The notes below the pieces were generated by a model. That model did not search any database and was not told where the DNA came from. It worked only from the letters and a program-made list of their open reading frames with translations. The position numbers and the translations under genes were made by a program. This document shows positions 1 through 10,100 of a DNA stretch of 64,000 nt, piece by piece (the stretch's first letter is position 1; each line of letters starts with the position of its first letter). Source of the DNA: Choristoneura fumiferana (taxonomy: Eukaryota > Arthropoda > Insecta > Lepidoptera > Tortricidae); the NCBI RefSeq assembly GCF_025370935.1, contig NC_133481.1, forward strand, positions 19,620,150-19,684,149, in the 5' to 3' direction.

Positions 1-287
1 TACCATAAAAATATCGAGCATGCCACAGTGTTGCATAGTCCCCGTTTGTTCGGAAAAAAGGGAGGACAAAGGTTTCCGAAAGACAAAACTGTCTCAAAAT
101 ACAGACATTCATTGCCCGGAACGCGTATTTGCCATAATTAATTTCAGATATTGCAAAATATTCACAAAATGATTCTAATTATAAATAAACCGCGCGTAGC
201 TCACCAAAAACTATGAGATTTGACATTTCGGAGACCTCACGCTACACTAGCGCTCTAGTGGCGAATTCATTCGCGATAGCCCTCATT
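1..287 (-). repeat. 290-bp dispersed repeat, copy 1 (cut by window edge)
   Basis: This segment is the reverse complement of 36041-36331 with scattered substitutions and small indels. No coding potential is visible. It looks like an internal piece of a transposable element that continues beyond the left edge. Confidence 0.8.
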
Positions 288-390
288 GAATATAACACAC
301 CTACCCTTCGCTTCTGCAAATACTCGAAAAGGGAGTAGCAAGCTGATCAAATTAAAACATTCATACGCACAAAAAGCTTTTGTTTAAAAT

Positions 391-618
391 TACATTTTTT
401 AATACAAGCTTCTTTGCTGACTTTACTTTTTGTTGACTTTACATTTCCGTACCAAATTTCAAGTCGATGCCATTAACCTTTCAGGAGTTTTATCTTGCGG
501 AGACGATCTTGGCCGGACTACCAAGATATCACTGCCAGATTATCGCAATCCGACCACAGGAAGTGGGTCAAATTTAGCTTCTAAGATTTGACCCAATACA
601 AGCTAAAAAGCTTGAAAA
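391..618 (+). repeat. Family C dispersed repeat
   Basis: It begins near AATACAAGCTTCTTTGCTGA and ends with AAGCTAAAAAGCTTGAAA. Related copies lie at 4886-5105, 13286-13585 and 63081-63205. All carry the block GCGGAGACGATC...GGACCACCAAGAT in diverged form. It is probably a non-autonomous element. The bases between 288 and 390 show nothing recognisable. Confidence 0.7.
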
Positions 619-682
619 AAATCAAAATGGTTGCAGCTTGTAAAACTCACTTTCCCAAAATGTACATACACTTTGTGTAAGT

Positions 683-855
683 GTACCATCAGCCAAATAT
701 GTGGTCTACCACACGGTCGATAATCGTTTTGCATGTCATAGAACAATAATGCCAATAGACGTGTCTGTCAACTTGAAAGTTCGGCTTTAGCGACATATTC
801 ATTTGATAGAAAACTTGTTTAAAAATTGATAGACCACTTATTTGGCTGATGGTAC
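683..855. mobile_element. Family F hairpin MITE, short form
   Basis: Inverted ends GTACCATCAGCCAAATA and its complement bound 173 bp with no ORF. A longer relative with the same ends lies at 36955-37593. Confidence 0.75.
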
Positions 856-1106
856 CTTGCACAAATTGGAGGAACACACCGTTGAATTACTTTGCAATTT
901 TGTTCCTTACGATGTTTTTCATCAACGTAAAAGTCGTGCTAAATTTCAAAATATTTTTCGCACATACATTTTCGAAAAAATCAGCGGTGCAAGCCCGGAT
1001 TGGAAGTATTTGTACCCACGATCCACTGCTTAGCGCAACGTAGAAGTTCACCATGAGATGGACGGATGACCTGGTTATATTGTTGTAAATGTAAGATTGT
1101 TTTTTT

Positions 1107-1283
1107 GGAATCTTTTGTATTTTTTATTTCAATTCCAAATTTTTACTTCCATCAGTGGAACATCAGTGGTGTAGCGGTATAGCACCGGTACGGATTACCG
1201 AGGACCTGCGTTTCGATTCCCAGTGATGGTCTTATTTTTCTGTTTTTCTGTGCATCTATATTTCAGTTTGTATTTTCAATGTT
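1107..1283 (+). mobile_element. SINE-2, tRNA-derived, diverged copy
   Basis: A tRNA-like head (GTGTAGCGGTATAGCACC, with a box-B-like TTTCGATTCCC) is followed by a tail ending CAGTTTGTATTTTC. The better copies at 7380-7498 and 29611-29740 keep a perfect GGTTCGATTCCC box B. The piece at 27768-27915 belongs to the same family. Confidence 0.7.
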
Positions 1284-1509
1284 GTAAATGTGTTGTACGT
1301 ATGGTTCATCACCATTATCATCATAATATCAGCCATAGGAGTCCACTGTGACATAGCAGGCCTCCCCCATAGACCTCCAAGTTGGCCTCGGTTGGAAAGC
1401 GGCTCGCTTGCATCCACCGTGATCTGTCCGCCGTAGAAGTATAAAAATTATTAGTATTTACTCCACATTCACAGACGCTACACAATCAGATTGCTAAAAC
1501 ATATTTCTT
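1284..1509. repeat. Fragment resembling a retroelement 3' end
   Basis: It contains a (CAT)n-like run followed by a GC-richer block (AGCAGGCCTCCCCCATAGAC) of the kind that ends several non-LTR or SINE copies elsewhere in the window. It is too short to classify. Confidence 0.3.
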
Positions 1510-1850
1510 TTAGGGTTCGTAGCCAAAATGGCAAAAACGGAACCCTTATAGTTTCGCCATGTCTGTCTGTCTGTCTGTCTCTGTCCGTCCGCGGCTTTGC
1601 TCAGGGACTATCAATGCTAGAAAGCTGTAATTTTGCAAGAATATATATGTGAGCTATGGCCGACAAAATGGTAGGTAAATAAAAAATTAAAAAACAATTT
1701 TTTTTAGTGTACCTCCCATAGACGTAAAGTGGGGTTGATTTTTTCCTTCTCGTCCAACCTTGTAGTGTGGGGATAGGTTTTTTAAAACCATGAGGGGGCT
1801 GCTATGACGATTTTTCGATTCAGTGATTTGTTTGAAAAATATTCAATTGC
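1510..1850 (+). repeat. Family A element, 5' part
   Basis: It starts TAGGGTTCGTAGCC, then has the GCAAAAACGGAACCC block, a (TCTG)n tract and a CTCAGGGACTATCAATGCTA block. These are shared with 4262-4884, 10063-10230, 15196-15452, 30442-31268, 44309-44672 and 45210-45855. Confidence 0.8.
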
Positions 1851-1861
1851 ATGTTTATCGC

Positions 1862-1976
1862 CTCTAGGTTGGCCACGCGTCTGCAATCCCCCTGGTGGCA
1901 GGTGTCTATAGGCGGTGGTGATTTCTCATCATCAGGAGACCCACTAGCTCGTCTGCCATCCAGTTGAATAAAAAAA
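1862..1976 (+). mobile_element. Non-LTR/SINE 3' end
   Basis: A GC-richer block (CTATAGGCGGTGGTGA, CCATCCAGTTGAATAAAAAA) ends in an A-rich tail containing AATAAA. It is about 80 percent matched by 58190-58313, so it is a dispersed element 3' end. Confidence 0.65.
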
Positions 1977-2125
1977 AATCAACTTGAAAGTGCAAGTGCA
2001 ACTTAAAAATTAGCTTACCTTGAAATTTTTTTATGTACCTACCTACAGTCGAACAAACTACAAAAGTATGGGTTGTCAACATGATATTTGTAGCACAAAG
2101 GTTCCACTCTGGTGAATGATCTTCT

Positions 2126-2375
2126 CTTCGCCTTCTTCTTCAGCGCGTTTTCACCCACCGTTGGCATACGCTCTCCAGCCTTTCCCCCGGATCGACTGTC
2201 CGTACGGAGCCGTCACGTCTACGCTCTCTCTTCCAGACCGGTCCTGCTGTCTCCACAATGTCATCGGACCATTGAGCAGGCGGTCTGCCCACATTTCTTT
2301 TCCCTTACCGGGGTCTCCACTCCAAAACGCGCTTGCTCCGCGCTTACAATATAATGGTGTACAATTGTAGTGTAT
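2126..2375 (-). pseudogene. Decayed RTE-like LINE ORF2 C-terminus
   Basis: Read on the minus strand with frame changes, this gives the typical C-terminal tail of RTE-like endonuclease/reverse transcriptase ORFs: KRVLEWRPR, then GKRNVGRPPAQWSDDI, then an ETAG block. Frameshifts and stops make it non-functional. The overlapping short ORFs on the plus strand are shadows. Confidence 0.6.
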
Positions 2376-3479
2376 AAGCTCTCCGTTCATATACGATAAT
2401 TAAGAGACTACAACCCTTAAACATGATATTTATCTAAAGGTCACGCGGCATCTATGTCAGAATGTCAGGCGGACGACATTCTCTGAACATTATTACGGGT
2501 TCCACTTGAGTTATTCCATGCACGTGTATTAAATTGCTGTGGGATGATGTACTATTCGATTAGGGAGTTAGGTACGATTGTAAAAGGATATGCCCTTAGT
2601 GTTATCAACATCTAACAACTTTTTACCCCATCGCAAAAAGAGGGGTAACGTGTTATAAGTTTGACACCAAATGTCTGTCTACCGTCTGTCTATTGGTAGC
2701 ATCGTAGCTTTCGATCGGATAAAACTATTTCCAAGCGTTTTTTGATATAAAAGCAAATTTCTTAACGGTGGTTTTTAGCTATGTTTCATTACAATAGGTT
2801 TCACCCGTTTTTGAGATATTGAATTTTAATTAGTTTAATTAGGTTATTAGTAAGTATTATTCTATACCGTTGAACAAGCAACTCCTGTGTATTTATGTGC
2901 GGTGATCTCGTTAAAGGCTTTAATGATTTGATGTTGGTCTCTCTAAATCCTGTTAAATATTGTTAGAATGAGTGGGCGTACCAGTGCCGTGCTGGTTTTT
3001 AGAATAACAGAGCCGTCTCTTTCCATTAGTGTTGTTAACGACGACTAGAGAAATCTAAAGAGTGAGTAGCAGCTCTAATGCGAACTATGTACTGCAGCTC
3101 TGCGGTGTGAAAGGCAAGGGAACTATGTTCCCAAGAAAGTCACGATGAAGGCTCACTGCCGACCCTCATCGGATGAACATGACCACTCTGTCAAGAGCCT
3201 AGCGGCTTAGAAATGGAGTGGGACGTCCGATACAAAGTTCAAGTTTTGGTTTTCCACTGTGGTTACAACTAATTTGGCCTCGCAGTTGAATAAGTAAATA
3301 ATGATCAAAATAATTAAAGGCACCGCAAACTTTTGCAGACCAAAGATAGCCTACAAATCACAGATATAGATTACACTAGATTACGCAAATGCATCTACTT
3401 CGCGTGTCCGAACCCCGACCAAAGGTCGGGGTTGGCCCCATACAAAGACTGACCGCTAACTGACTAATCATGACTAGTG
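2376..3479. repeat. Intergenic: family D copy, otherwise nothing recognised
   Basis: Bases 2625-2850 are a family D copy. It has AAAAAGAGGGGT...GTTATAAGTTTGAC and ends near CCGTTTTTGAGATATTGAA. Relatives lie at 59822-60015, 61125-61225 and 61965-62195. The remainder, including a moderately GC-rich stretch at 2960-3230, has no supported gene. Confidence 0.5.
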
Positions 3480-3760
3480 ACTGACTCAAGCCCCTCGGCG
3501 CGGGCGGGCGGCGCATTTGAATCGATTTTGCGCGCACATCGGGGAATTCACATCGCTAATTCGCTCTTGAGACGTCACAGTAGATATAAAAAAGTGACAC
3601 GGTTGGTTTTCAATTTTCATACAGATTGAAGTGTTTGCTTTATCTAGTGTAAACTATATCTGTGCTACAAATAGATTTCGTTTCTTCTGAACTTCTAAAA
3701 AAACTTCCAAATGAACCTCTGTTTTTCCTAATTTGGCTTCAGGTAGGTATCTTTAAATAG
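3480..3760 (+). promoter_or_regulatory. Possible core promoter with short 5' leader (weak)
   Basis: A GC-rich patch (about 3495-3540) is followed by GACGTCAC and a TATA-like AGATATAAAAAAG. About 150 bp downstream, TTGGCTTCAG is followed by GTAGGTAT, which looks like a splice donor at 3742. No coding exon follows, so this is only a pattern match. Confidence 0.15.
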
Positions 3761-4261
3761 AAAAGGGATCAGTGTCAATCAGCAAGACGGATTGGGAGTT
3801 TGGAGAACTTCCCTGATGAATTGAGCACAAGTTTACCTGAGGCTTTGGACGTTATATCCCTGAAATCTGTTTTAAAGTAAAATTTATTGACAATGGCGCG
3901 GACAGTAGAATTGATTACTAATGTACACAAAGTTTTCCTATTATCTTTACCATAAGAAAGCAAAGTCTAAAAATATAACCAGTGCAGATTAAGTACTATT
4001 TTTTTTACCAAGGATAGCAAGCTAGCAACACTGGCTAAAATTTCAAAATTCGAACTTCGTATCTTGCCGTCCCGCTGACGCTTATATCATTTTAATACGA
4101 GAGAAAGGGACGACAACGACACTACGATTTTCAGTCCCACTTCAGCTTATGGCTGCTTGGAATATTACATAGATACATACATTTTGGTTTCCTATCCAAT
4201 GTGCCATCCAAGCAATTAAATGTTGAAAACTCAACCGAAGATTTCGTTAACAATCTCATTT
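3761..4261. repeat. Intergenic with a small dispersed repeat
   Basis: Bases near 4040-4140 (GAACTTCGTATCTTGCCGTC, with a following block of the type ACGAGAGAAAGGGACG) recur in inverted form near 19675-19745. Nothing else is recognisable. Confidence 0.35.
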
Positions 4262-4884
4262 TTAGGGTTCCGGAGCCAAAATGGCAAAAACGGAACCCTT
4301 ATAGCTTCGCCATGTCTGTCTGTCTGTCCGTCCGTCCGTCCGCGGCTTTGCTCAGGGACTATCAATGCTAGAAAGCTGTAATTTTGCACGGATATATATG
4401 TAAACTATGCCGACTAAATGGTACTTACAATAAAAATTTAAACAAAATTTTTTTAGGGTACCTCCCACAGACGTTAAGTGGGGGTGTTTTTTTTTCTCAT
4501 CCAACTTTATAGTGCGGGGTATTGTTGGATAGGTCTTTTATAACCATTAGGGGTTTGTTAAGACGATTTTTCGATTCAGGGATGTGTTTGCGAAATATTT
4601 AAATCATTAAAATCGAGCGTTCCCCCCCCCCCCCCGCTAAAATCTAAACCGGTGGCTGGAAAAATTCAAGATAGCAATAAGCATATCAAACTTTCAAGAA
4701 AAACTATAACGGCTAAGTTTTCTTGAGAATTATTAGTAGTTTAAGAGCATCCTATGGTATAAAATATACATAAACTTGGAAGATTCCGTATAAAATACGA
4801 AATCCATAGAAAAATATTAATATTTTTTTCGTAATGGCTACGGAACCCTATTTTGGGCGTGTCCGACACGCTCTTGCCCGGTTT
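4262..4884 (+). mobile_element. Family A element, near full length
   Basis: It runs from TAGGGTTCCGGAGCCAAAAT to the opposite end CGGAACCCTATTTTGGGC...GACACGCTCTTGCCCGG. It contains the (TCTG)n/(TCCG)n tract and a poly-C run at 4622-4635. There is no ORF, which suggests a non-autonomous DNA element. Confidence 0.8.
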
Positions 4885-4885
4885 T

Positions 4886-5105
4886 GAATACAAGCTTTTT
4901 GTTGATTGTACTTGCATTGTCACCCAAATAATCCGTACCAAGTTTAAAGTCAATTCTATTTATCGTTGAAGAGTGCCGTCCTGCGAAAACAATCCTGGCC
5001 CCCAGAATTCCACCACCAGATATTGTCACTGAATTTGCATAAAATACGCCAAGTTGCAGCTCAATAAAATACCAGGAAGTAGTCAAAAGTTTGGTTTCCG
5101 AATTT
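4886..5105 (+). repeat. Family C dispersed repeat
   Basis: It starts AATACAAGCTTTTTGTTGAT directly next to the end of the family A copy. It shares the CCGTACCAAGTTTAAAGTC and ATATTGTCACTGAATTTGCA blocks with 13286-13585 in diverged form. Confidence 0.65.
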
Positions 5106-5203
5106 TTAACCACAATTACTAAACAAAATTACTTATGGTAGTACTTACTTACGAACGTTGCAAGCTAAATAAAAGCATGTAATAATGATTGCCGAATGAA
5201 GCC

Positions 5204-5520
5204 TAGGTGGCCTAGTGGTTTGACCTATCGCCTCTCAAACAGAGGGTCGTGGGTTCAAACCCCGGCTCGCACCTCTGAGTTTTTCGAAATTCATGTGCGG
5301 AATTACATTTGAAATTTACCACGAGCTTTGCGGTGAAGGAAAACATCGTGAGGAAACCTGCACAAACCTGCGAAGAAATTCAATGGTGCGTGTGAAGTTC
5401 CCAATCCGCACTGGGCCCGCGTGGGAACTATGGCCCAAGCCCTCTTGTTCTGAGAGGAGGCCTGTGCTCAGCAGTGGGACGTATATAGGCTGGGATGATG
5501 ATGATGATGATGATGATGAA
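5204..5520 (+). mobile_element. SINE-1, tRNA-derived, complete
   Basis: The head carries a box A (TGGCCTAGTGG) and a box B (GGTTCAAACCCC) of a tRNA-like pol III promoter. The body ends GCAGTGGGACGTATATAGGC followed by a (GAT)n tail. Other copies are at 13908-14195, 19833-20150, 31359-31620 and 62868-63080. The 76-residue ORF across it is incidental. Confidence 0.9.
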
Positions 5521-6324
5521 TAATGATTGATGCCATGTCATCAAAGCTGATGTTTTAGTCATTAATTAAGGTCAAGGACATGTAACATCATGTGATTTGT
5601 GTGTCATTGATTTATACATAAAGATTACGATGATTACTTTGTTTTATCGATTATTCGGAAAGATTGATGATTTAACATTTGTTCATCATCATCATTAATT
5701 TAAGAGCTTAGCTCTTGTCGGTGGAGTAATCGCCACTCTTTTCGGTCTCTGCCAGCGTTTTCACTCCTGATATGACATGACATTGACTTTTTCCTGGCTT
5801 GATCTATAAATGACCGTCTCGGCCTTCCCTGCCTCGCCTGCCTTCTATTCGCCCTTCCAAATAGTTTTTATGTAGCTGTCATGTCGTATCAGATGCCCCA
5901 GCATATTCCCCTCTCCTATTTTCAATCGTCCTCAACAGCCGCCTTTCCTCTTCAACAACTCTAAAACCTCCTCATTAGTTCTCCTTTCAGTCCAGCTAAT
6001 CCCCTCCATTCTCCGCCAGCACCACATCTCAAACGCACTCATCTGTCTCGGTCCCGCTCAGTCAATGTCCAAGTCTCGCTCCATATAATGCTTACTCCAG
6101 ATGTAGTCTTAATAAATCTTTTCGAATGGTCCTTGAGATTTGCCTTTAAAAATGTGTTTTTTATCATTGAATGCTTTCTTAGCCATGGCTATTCTTGTTT
6201 TCACATCCATGGTGCATCTGGAGTCACAGGTAATCACGCTGCCTAAATATCTAAAAACTATTGACCTGCTCAATGGTAGAATTTCCTATACACTATTTCT
6301 ATATACTGTTTTTGTAACATTTGT
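5521..6324 (-). pseudogene. Decayed LINE ORF2 segment
   Basis: From about 5695 to 6240 the minus strand resembles the part of RTE-like LINE ORFs after the reverse transcriptase domain. It is CT-rich on the plus strand, with many stops and frameshifts. I infer this from overall resemblance to the other ORF2 tails in the window, not from a clean motif. Confidence 0.4.
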
Positions 6325-6424
6325 NNNNNNNNNNNNNNNNNNNNNNNNNNNNNNNNNNNNNNNNNNNNNNNNNNNNNNNNNNNNNNNNNNNNNNNNNNNN
6401 NNNNNNNNNNNNNNNNNNNNNNNN
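6325..6424. other. Assembly gap, 100 N
   Basis: Exactly 100 unknown bases, the conventional size for a scaffold join of unknown true length. It lies inside the LINE remnant, so collapsed repeats are a likely cause. Confidence 0.99.
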
Positions 6425-7040
6425 TTTTGGACACACTACCAATAAAAAAAGAAAAGTTGAGCGATAGGTGATGAGGGAAATAACCCAACGGACAGATAAG
6501 TAGATACAAAGTCTGTCACCAAGGTGCGAGAGTAGTATTTTAAAAGCAGCGAGCGACCCCTAATAACCACGACCACTATCACGGAACGGCGAAGAGGAAA
6601 GAACGTGGGTGGCAAAGGAAATTGGTGATTATCAAATACGTGTCCGAGTTTTAATTTAATATTTTAGCTACAGACAGACAGCGGCCCTGGTTGAGCCATC
6701 ACTATAACTTATTCTTAACTTTTCAAGCTACTTTTACTCCACACCATACCTACTCTCTTCTGATCAATTTATTATTTTTATCAACTCTAAATTACAATCG
6801 CTTTCATCACTTCTCTCTGTCAAACGATATAGGATGAGGGTAGAAATCTTGTAGAGATAGATGGTGAATTCGACCGCGGGTTAGAATGTAGGTACGGCCT
6901 CTAATCACATTCTTCTGCTTCTCAAGTAAAGAACTCAGTTGGTCCAACTGACCCGGAAGGACTCGGTTGGCTCCCGTGGGGGCCCGGCTAAAAAAGCCAT
7001 CTTCAATATATGGCCAGTCCGACGCTGGCTATGAGATTAC
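6425..7040. other. Intergenic or intronic, nothing supported
   Basis: Bases 6780-6880 resemble part of the hairpin MITE at 54571-54683 (TACAATCGCTTTCATCACTT and AGGATGAGGGTAGAAA). The rest has no recognisable gene. A further exon of the unrecognised minus-strand gene would be expected here or beyond the gap, but I could not find one. Confidence 0.4.
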
Positions 7041-7182
7041 TTGAAACTCTAAGGTCTTCCGCAGACAGCGGACTTCGTCGCGCCGCCTTCGCCACACGCT
7101 GAGCAGCATGAAGCGAGCTATCCTGGCTGCAGCCTGCTGCTCGGCGCCGTGGAGGGGAGACCGCACGATCTCCTTGCTGCTG
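7041..7182 (-). CDS. Unrecognised gene, exon 3
   Basis: The acceptor is TCTACAG, followed by two further CAGs in tandem (a NAGNAG-type choice). The donor is TTTCAA/GTAATC. One base completes the split codon from exon 2 and 47 codons follow without a stop. The segment is GC-rich in an AT-rich setting. Phase agreement with exon 2 is the main support. Confidence 0.5.
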
Positions 7183-10100
7183 CTGTAGACATGATAATCA
7201 AGATATCACACAGAGGATATCTACTGCTGGACGTGTTCAGCCATGGCCTTTCCCCAAAATCAACAACGACAATCGATATTTATGAGGGTACCAGATTTGT
7301 ATCATATTAACGTATCGCACCTTCGTCGCGTAGCACCGATCAGTGCCGACGTTTATTAGACGTACATAAGACACAAATCGAAAATACAAACTGAGACATG
7401 AATGCACAGAAAAACCAGAAAGAGACCAGCGCTGGGAATCGAACCCAGGTCCTCAGCAATCCGTGCTGCGTGCTATAACCCCTACACCACCGCTGGACTG
7501 GAGTCTAGACACGAATTTCTCCTATGCACACATATCTCTGGTTGCTTTTTTCCACTTAGCTACTTAAGCAGCAGCACTAGCGACATCTAAAAAACCAATC
7601 CAAAAACAAAAAAAAAACATTCATAATAAGACACAAAAATTGAGTAGGTACGTAAATACAAATTTCTTACGGCTTATTTGATATATCAAATTTTAAAATT
7701 TTACCATGGGACAAGATTCCATTTTTGGCTATTTTCAGGAAGGACAGTTTTCCTTGTTGATGTATTTTAAATTTACATTTTTCTGCTTGGACATATAATT
7801 TCGAGTTGTCTATTTTCATTTGTACTCAATGGCAGCTTGGTAAATCATTAAACGGACCTCACGATCCTAGTGCCAGCTCTATCCGGTCACAACAACCAGA
7901 CCAATAGCATCAGAGGTAACCGTGCCACGTCATAGCTCCCCTTGCATAACAAACAGGTAGGCTAAGCGACCCTAGCAGCGCCCTAACTTATGTAACCCTC
8001 TTCCATTTGCACGCAATGTTAACCCTAAGGGAGTCCTAAATTAGCTGAAGGGTGGCCAGGCAATCTAAAAATAAACTCTATACTATTTTGTGGTACTAAG
8101 TTAGGCTTGGCACGTGTAACTTTGTGAGTATTATTGTATATATCATGTTGGATACTTACGCCTGCGTCACTAAAGTTATGATTTTCTGACGTCTTTTCGA
8201 ACCTTGTGTATATCAACTTCTGAGAATGAAATCTGTTTCTCTAGTCGAGCTTAGACTTGCAAGAAAAATCGTGCAAGTTGCATTACATTGCGGCGCTCGA
8301 TTGACCACTACAAACTCGTTGGCTTTACGGCCTCGCATGTAATGCAACTTGCACGATTTTACTTGCAAGTTTAAACTCGACTTATGATACCTAAGCTCTT
8401 ATTTTATAATAATTTAAATAAGTTCCTGTGTGGTTTTTTTTTGGGGAAATAGTGCGATAGTAAAAAAAAACTGTTTTGGATTACGTTTTTAGTTTTGGAT
8501 TATGTATTCTTGTTTAGAGGCTAATTAAATATTTTTCTTTATTATTTCTATTCCCTAAACATAGTTGCCATTTGCCGCTAACCATTGTTTCTTGTAAATC
8601 GTATTTTTTACCCCACGAGACAGGCCATGCCTAGTGTGGGGGTGCTGACTGCACAGACCGCAAATGTATTCTGCGTCTTAATATTTTTGGAAATAAACTA
8701 AGTATTTGTATTTGTAGTTTCGTCATGCGAAATTAAGTAAAATGTGTATTATGCCAAACATTTATCATCATTACAATGATCCCCATTTTTAGTTGCAGCG
8801 AAACAGGACCACTCACCAACCAAAAAATGATCCTATAATTAGTCAGTTACGACACAATCGTGTAGACATTTTTCGTAACGGCTACCAGAAATGGTTATAT
8901 GGGTAATATCAGTCGTAGTACGTCTATTCCTCTAGTTCACCAGTTGCTTCGGTTGGAATGGAAGCCACCTGCATCTACCGAGAACCAGCGGCTTTAGGTA
9001 CTTGTCCCACCGCCGACGATGAGCGAGAAGCGAGTAGAGCGAGTAACTAGAAACGAGCGGGTGAGCAGCGAGAAGCGAGTGTAGTTTTGTCGCTGGCTAT
9101 AAGCGAGTGTTCGAGTGCGACGGGCGATTACTCGCTCCACTCGACTCGCTCGTGCGGGGCGGCCGCCAAGCTGACATCGCTGAGCGAGTATATCTATAGC
9201 TCAGCGAGTTTTATAACTCTTGTCGCTGCGACAAAAGATGTAAGAGCGAGTTCTCGCCGACAGTGTGAACAGCCAGCGATCAACTATTTAATATATGTGT
9301 CTCTTTTACTCACACAGGATCTTATATCTTTTGTTCGTTTCTTGAGCGAGAAAATAGTCGATAGCCAATCGTTTCCTCGCTGGCGGTGAGACAACTGCCT
9401 TAACCAGGTCGTCCGTCCATCTCGTTGCTGAACGTAGGTACTAAGCTGAGTGTGCTCTAGCCACATTACACTACAGTGCATTTTAAACGAAGTAATTATT
9501 TTGCTAAAAAAGTTTATGCGTTAGGTTTAATGCTAAGTGGCTAAGCGAGTTTCGGGCAAACAAGACTACACCCAGATAAGAGATGATGAGCCAAAGGAAA
9601 CTTTCAAAAATTTTTCATATAGGAAAATTTCGGAAACTTCCCGCAATTTGATTTAGGGGTTGAAACTTTCCGTTTCTTACATTTAAACTTCGTTTCTCGA
9701 GAAATTTTCTAACTTTTTGGCAACTTTCCGCAACATGCACATGCTGTAGTATCTTCAACTTGAGCTACACGTTAATTAAAGCCTTCAAAATACCTGTTCC
9801 GTCTGATCCTCTTAGTGGGCGTCAGGTCCTCCATAGAGACGGCTTTGGGGCCGATCTTCACGGGTCTCACGGGCGTGGTGCGGAGCTCGTCGAGGCAGCT
9901 GCGGAGGCGCGCCAGGTTGGGGCTCTGCTGGTGGCAGCGGGCCGTGAACTTGTTCACCGGCACCGAGAACAGCTTGCTCTTGTGGAGCGAGCGCTGGTGT
10001 CGCCTGTAAAACAGTAAAACATAAATTAAATAAATATGCAACTTGTCTCTTATTATAATTTTTTAGGGTTCCGTAGTCAACTAGGAAACCTTATAGTTTC

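Noticed and set aside
3480..3760. Confident promoter and 5' exon
   Set aside because: TATA-like, CRE-like and donor-like sequences are present, but no coding exon follows, so it was kept only as a weak call.
5204..5272. tRNA gene
   Set aside because: Box A and box B are present but the flanks cannot form an acceptor stem, and the sequence recurs as the head of SINE-1. Same reasoning for SINE-2 at 7380 and 29611.
9087..9389. 100-codon plus-strand ORF
   Set aside because: It lies in the GCGAG-rich self-complementary repeat and shows no domain or codon signal.
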